A stretch of 64,000 bases of DNA from Tethya wilhelma (lineage: Eukaryota; Porifera; Demospongiae; Tethyida; Tethyidae), in contig CAXIPT010000004.1 in NCBI GenBank assembly GCA_964030475.1, positions 4,846,291 to 4,910,290 of the forward strand, written 5' to 3'. A model generated the notes under the pieces. That model was not told the DNA's origin and ran no database searches. It was given only the letters and a program-made list of their open reading frames with translations. This document shows, piece after piece, positions 61,430 to 64,000 of the stretch (the stretch's first letter is position 1; the number at the start of each line of letters is the position of its first letter). A program made the translations under genes and the position numbers.

Positions 61430-63309
61430 ACCACTCTTGGTGGGTTCCAAGATGAAGCAGTTGAAGCTCTCAACAGCAAGAATCCTTCTGTCAAGTCAGA
61501 GACTCTGCTCTTTCTCTGTCGGTGTTTCCAGCAGTGCACACCAGCCATGGTTCCAAAGCCACTGCTGAAGGCTCTGGGCCCTCTCATAGTCACGGTACGA
61601 ATCACCGGATAGATTGGCCTAAGATCATTGGTAGCTGCCATATAGTGTGTTAGCAAGTACAATTCTCAAGATTGTACAATTTTTTTATATAAACTGTATT
61701 GTGGAGTTTATTTATTGCTCTATCACTCTCCCACACTATCAAGCTATATCCTCCTAGTTTCTCTAGCTTCATAGCTTCTTAGCTTCTTAGCTTCATAGCT
61801 TCATAGCTTCATAGCTTCATAGCTTCTTAGCTTCATAGCTTCATAGCTTCATAGCTTCTTAGCTTCATCGATTTGTCATGAATTGAAGAAAAGTGACACT
61901 GACTATCTTGTTGTTGTGTTTGTTCCACTGTTAGAAATTGGACGATACTAACCCTCAAGTTCGTGAAGCTGCTCAAGAGGCTCTAGGGACTCTCCTGAGG
62001 GTGGTGGGGGACAGACCTCTCAACCCCTACATCGAGGGAATAGACAAGACCAAGATGGCAAAGGTACTGTATCTCTAGTCTCATTGCCTGACCCACTGTG
62101 TGCTGCTATTGCACAAATATATATATGGTAAAGATCATCAACTTGTAATCGCAGCATGCAGAAGGCCTAACTGCTGTATCATTTGTACTTGTTAAGCCTC
62201 GGCGCGTGCGTAGCACGTGCAGAGGGTTACGGTAGTCGTTTTGTCTGTCTGTTTGTCCCATCGAAATCTCAAGAAAGACAGCTCTAGCAACAAAATTGAT
62301 GGCACTTACGTTCATAACTCTGAATGATCTTGTAAAAATATATTTTTTGCTTTTCAAAACACTGTAGTAGCTGAGATTTGAGACTTTTGTGCTTCTTTGA
62401 GCGCTTAGCTTGGAGACCACGCCTACTAATTTGGTGTGCTAATTTGGTGTGCGTTATCTAGAATTTGTGTTGAATATAGGAAGCAATGCTGCCTGCATGG
62501 CTCTTTGCATGATTGTTGGTTAGTGTTGTTTGGCAAGACAGACAGGAGTTGTTCTGCTTTCTATGTAAGCATATAGGGCATGCAAAGACTTTACACCAGC
62601 TAGATCATTATAGCTAATGCATCAGTGGTTAGCTAGGCTCTTAGACCCAGCTCAATGTTAGCTGGACAGGCCGGGCGCTTTGACCGTGGCAGCAGCTGAG
62701 TATTGCAACGCATGTATTATTGTAGCAGAGCTCATCAGAGTCTGGTTCATAGTCTGTGACATGTGCTGCTTCACCACAGCCATGTTAGCTATGCCGGCCA
62801 CTAGATGGATCACATGCAGCCTGTAGTACAGTGATATTGAGTTATGACCGTGACACACTCTTTTACACTGTGTATGCATATAAGTGTGCTAGCTAGTTGA
62901 GTGCGCCGAGGCTTATGCACCGTCGGTGCCTTCATTTACTGTGTACACATGTGTACTGTGTACTGGAATGGTAGCAAGTAGAAATGTGCAAGTGTACTGT
63001 GTATCATTTTACAGTGGTGGCATAGCAGTTGAGTTGTTGTTTTCTAGCTGTTCATTTCTTTTCTTGTCTCTCTCCTGTTAGATCCAGGAACATAGAGAGG
63101 CAGTTGAACTTAAGATTCAAACTGGTGTCATCCACAGTCCAATGAAAGGTCAGGCTGCTTCTACGACTCCTGCACCTGAGAAATCCAAGGCTCCCCCCAA
63201 AGCTTCCCCCGTGGCCTCTGGTGGTGGCCCCCCAGCAGGGGGAGATGATGGGGAGGTGGTGAAAGAGAAACCAAAAAAAAAGAGACCGGTTCTCTCAAGT
63301 CAGAAGAAC
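61430..63309 (+). CDS. CKAP5: CKAP5-like TOG2 end and linker, three exons, mostly intact
   Basis: Exon 61430-61594 (165 bases) encodes TTLGGFQDEAVEALNSKN and LFLCRCFQQCTPAMVPKPL, matching the TOG2 stretch TTTLQNISEDVLAVMDNKN. Exon 61935-62063 (129 bases) encodes KLDDTNPQVREAAQEALGTL and NPYIEGIDKTKMAK (human NDSAPEVRDAAFEALGTAL, NPFLADVDKLKLDK). Exon 63082-63309 encodes IQEHREAVELKIQTG and GQAASTTPAPEKS, a Pro/Gly/Lys linker. All are phase 0 with GT-AG borders. One base may be missing in the A-run at about 63271, since the paralogue reads KKKKTSSLKSEE there. It is the only CKAP5 piece on the plus strand, and the gene should continue beyond the window. Confidence 0.8.
61764..61868 (+). repeat. 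9-base minisatellite, TAGCTTCAT/TAGCTTCTT
   Basis: About eleven tandem copies of TAGCTTC(A/T)T in the CKAP5 intron between 61594 and 61935. Confidence 0.9.
62191..62935. mobile_element. TTAAGCCTCGGCGCGTGCG element in CKAP5 intron
   Basis: Left end TTAAGCCTCGGCGCGTGCGT with CGGTAGTCGTTTTGTCTGTC. The right end at about 62893-62935 (GTGCGCCGAGGCTTATGCAC, CGTCGGTGCCTTC) carries CGCCGAGGCTTA as an inverted match. About 740 bases, no transposase seen. Confidence 0.55.
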
Positions 63310-63444
63310 GTGAGTTACATGTACCTTTGTAACAAACCATGTTCCTCAGCATAAATACCAACTTGCAAGAGTATATGCATGTGATTTGACCACATGTAGT
63401 TAACCCTTGGTGCGCATGCGCAGCAGGGGTTATGGTAGTCGTTT

Positions 63445-63498
<54 letters not shown>

Positions 63499-64000
63499 CC
63501 AACTATATCTCAAGAACGGCAGCTCCAGTCTTCAAAAGCGGCATACCAAGGTAAAATAATCGAGATTATCTAAAAAAATTACACAAAGAATTCAACAAAA
63601 GCCTGTAGTTCCTGAGATCTGAGGCTTTTCAGCCTCTTGGAGCGCTAAGCTTCGAGGCCACACCCATAATTTTGGGGGACGAGCCTGAGCGAGCTTCATA
63701 GCATAGACAGTAGAAGCTTAGCTACTGGTATGAAATGGCCTGAGGTCCTTTTACAAAGCAACAAAAGCCTATAGTTTCTGAAATCTGAGGCTTTTTAGCC
63801 TATCTGAGCTAAGCTTCGAGGCCACACCCATTCATCCTGTTAAATTTTGGGGCAAGCATGAGGGGCGAGCCTGAGCGAGTCCCATAGCATAGCTGCAGAC
63901 CTGCTTACACACTCATCCAACTACATTATACAGAAATAACAATATAATATTAGACTACACAATAAACTGCTATGCAATTGCAATATCAAATACCATCAAA
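63310..64000. other. Intron or flank with repeat relics
   Basis: (TG)n at 63448-63498, a GGTTATGGTAGTCGTTTTGT end, and two partial copies of a GAGCCTGAGCGAG...CATAGCATAG repeat (about 63590-63740 and 63760-63900) in tandem. No exon seen before the window ends. Confidence 0.5.

Overview
The window looks like nuclear DNA of a metazoan, most probably a demosponge of the Amphimedon type. It is AT-rich, has short GT-AG introns, very many (TG/CA)n tracts and dense small inverted-repeat elements. Its gene families are ones I associate with sponge genomes: Pmp-like beta-helix membrane proteins, TKL kinases fused to unusual N-terminal modules, TRAF/MATH proteins and nucleoside-phosphorylase-domain proteins. 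The species assignment is inference. Twelve lone 'n' characters (5220, 11887, 14590, 20235, 24331, 26164, 30688, 36465, 39536, 46591, 53805, 60174) mark contig joins, many of them inside simple repeats. Gene content is not collinear across several joins, so the window is best read as a draft scaffold.

Layout. 1-4542: 3' part of a large beta-helix plus multi-TM protein. 5596-8206 (-): first four exons of an XMAP215/CKAP5 (ch-TOG) homologue, head to head with a kelch gene (8534-10811, +). 11910-17288: a second copy of the CKAP5 first exon, head to head with an LRAT/PPPDE-like, coiled-coil, TKL kinase gene that carries one in-frame TGA inside the kinase domain. 17868-20760 (-): exons of an unidentified helical protein, repeated at 30752-32206 (+) and 43643-43774 (-). 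22113-23325: small secreted acidic protein. 23950-24653 (-): CKAP5 TOG1-TOG2 region. 25534-30170 (+): a complete seven-exon kelch, coiled-coil, TKL kinase gene (778 aa). 33204-34121 (-): nucleoside phosphorylase-like domain. 37224-38065 (-): CKAP5 linker. 39332-41387 (+): single-pass membrane protein. 45050-45702 (-): CKAP5 TOG3-TOG4 region. 45903-46590 (-): TRAF/MATH domain. 50.4-54.4 kb: decayed copia, DDE and KDZ-like transposons. 61430-63309 (+): CKAP5 TOG2 end and linker with clean exons.

The most interesting protein-coding content is the pair of kinase architectures: one TKL-like catalytic domain behind coiled coils, joined either to kelch repeats or to a permuted papain-like fold, each gene lying head to head with a CKAP5 first exon. 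Most non-coding DNA is non-autonomous inverted-repeat elements falling into at least eight recognisable families. CKAP5 exons are scattered over five places and both strands, and several carry frameshifts although the protein sequence is conserved. This points to duplication plus assembly scrambling more than to old decay.
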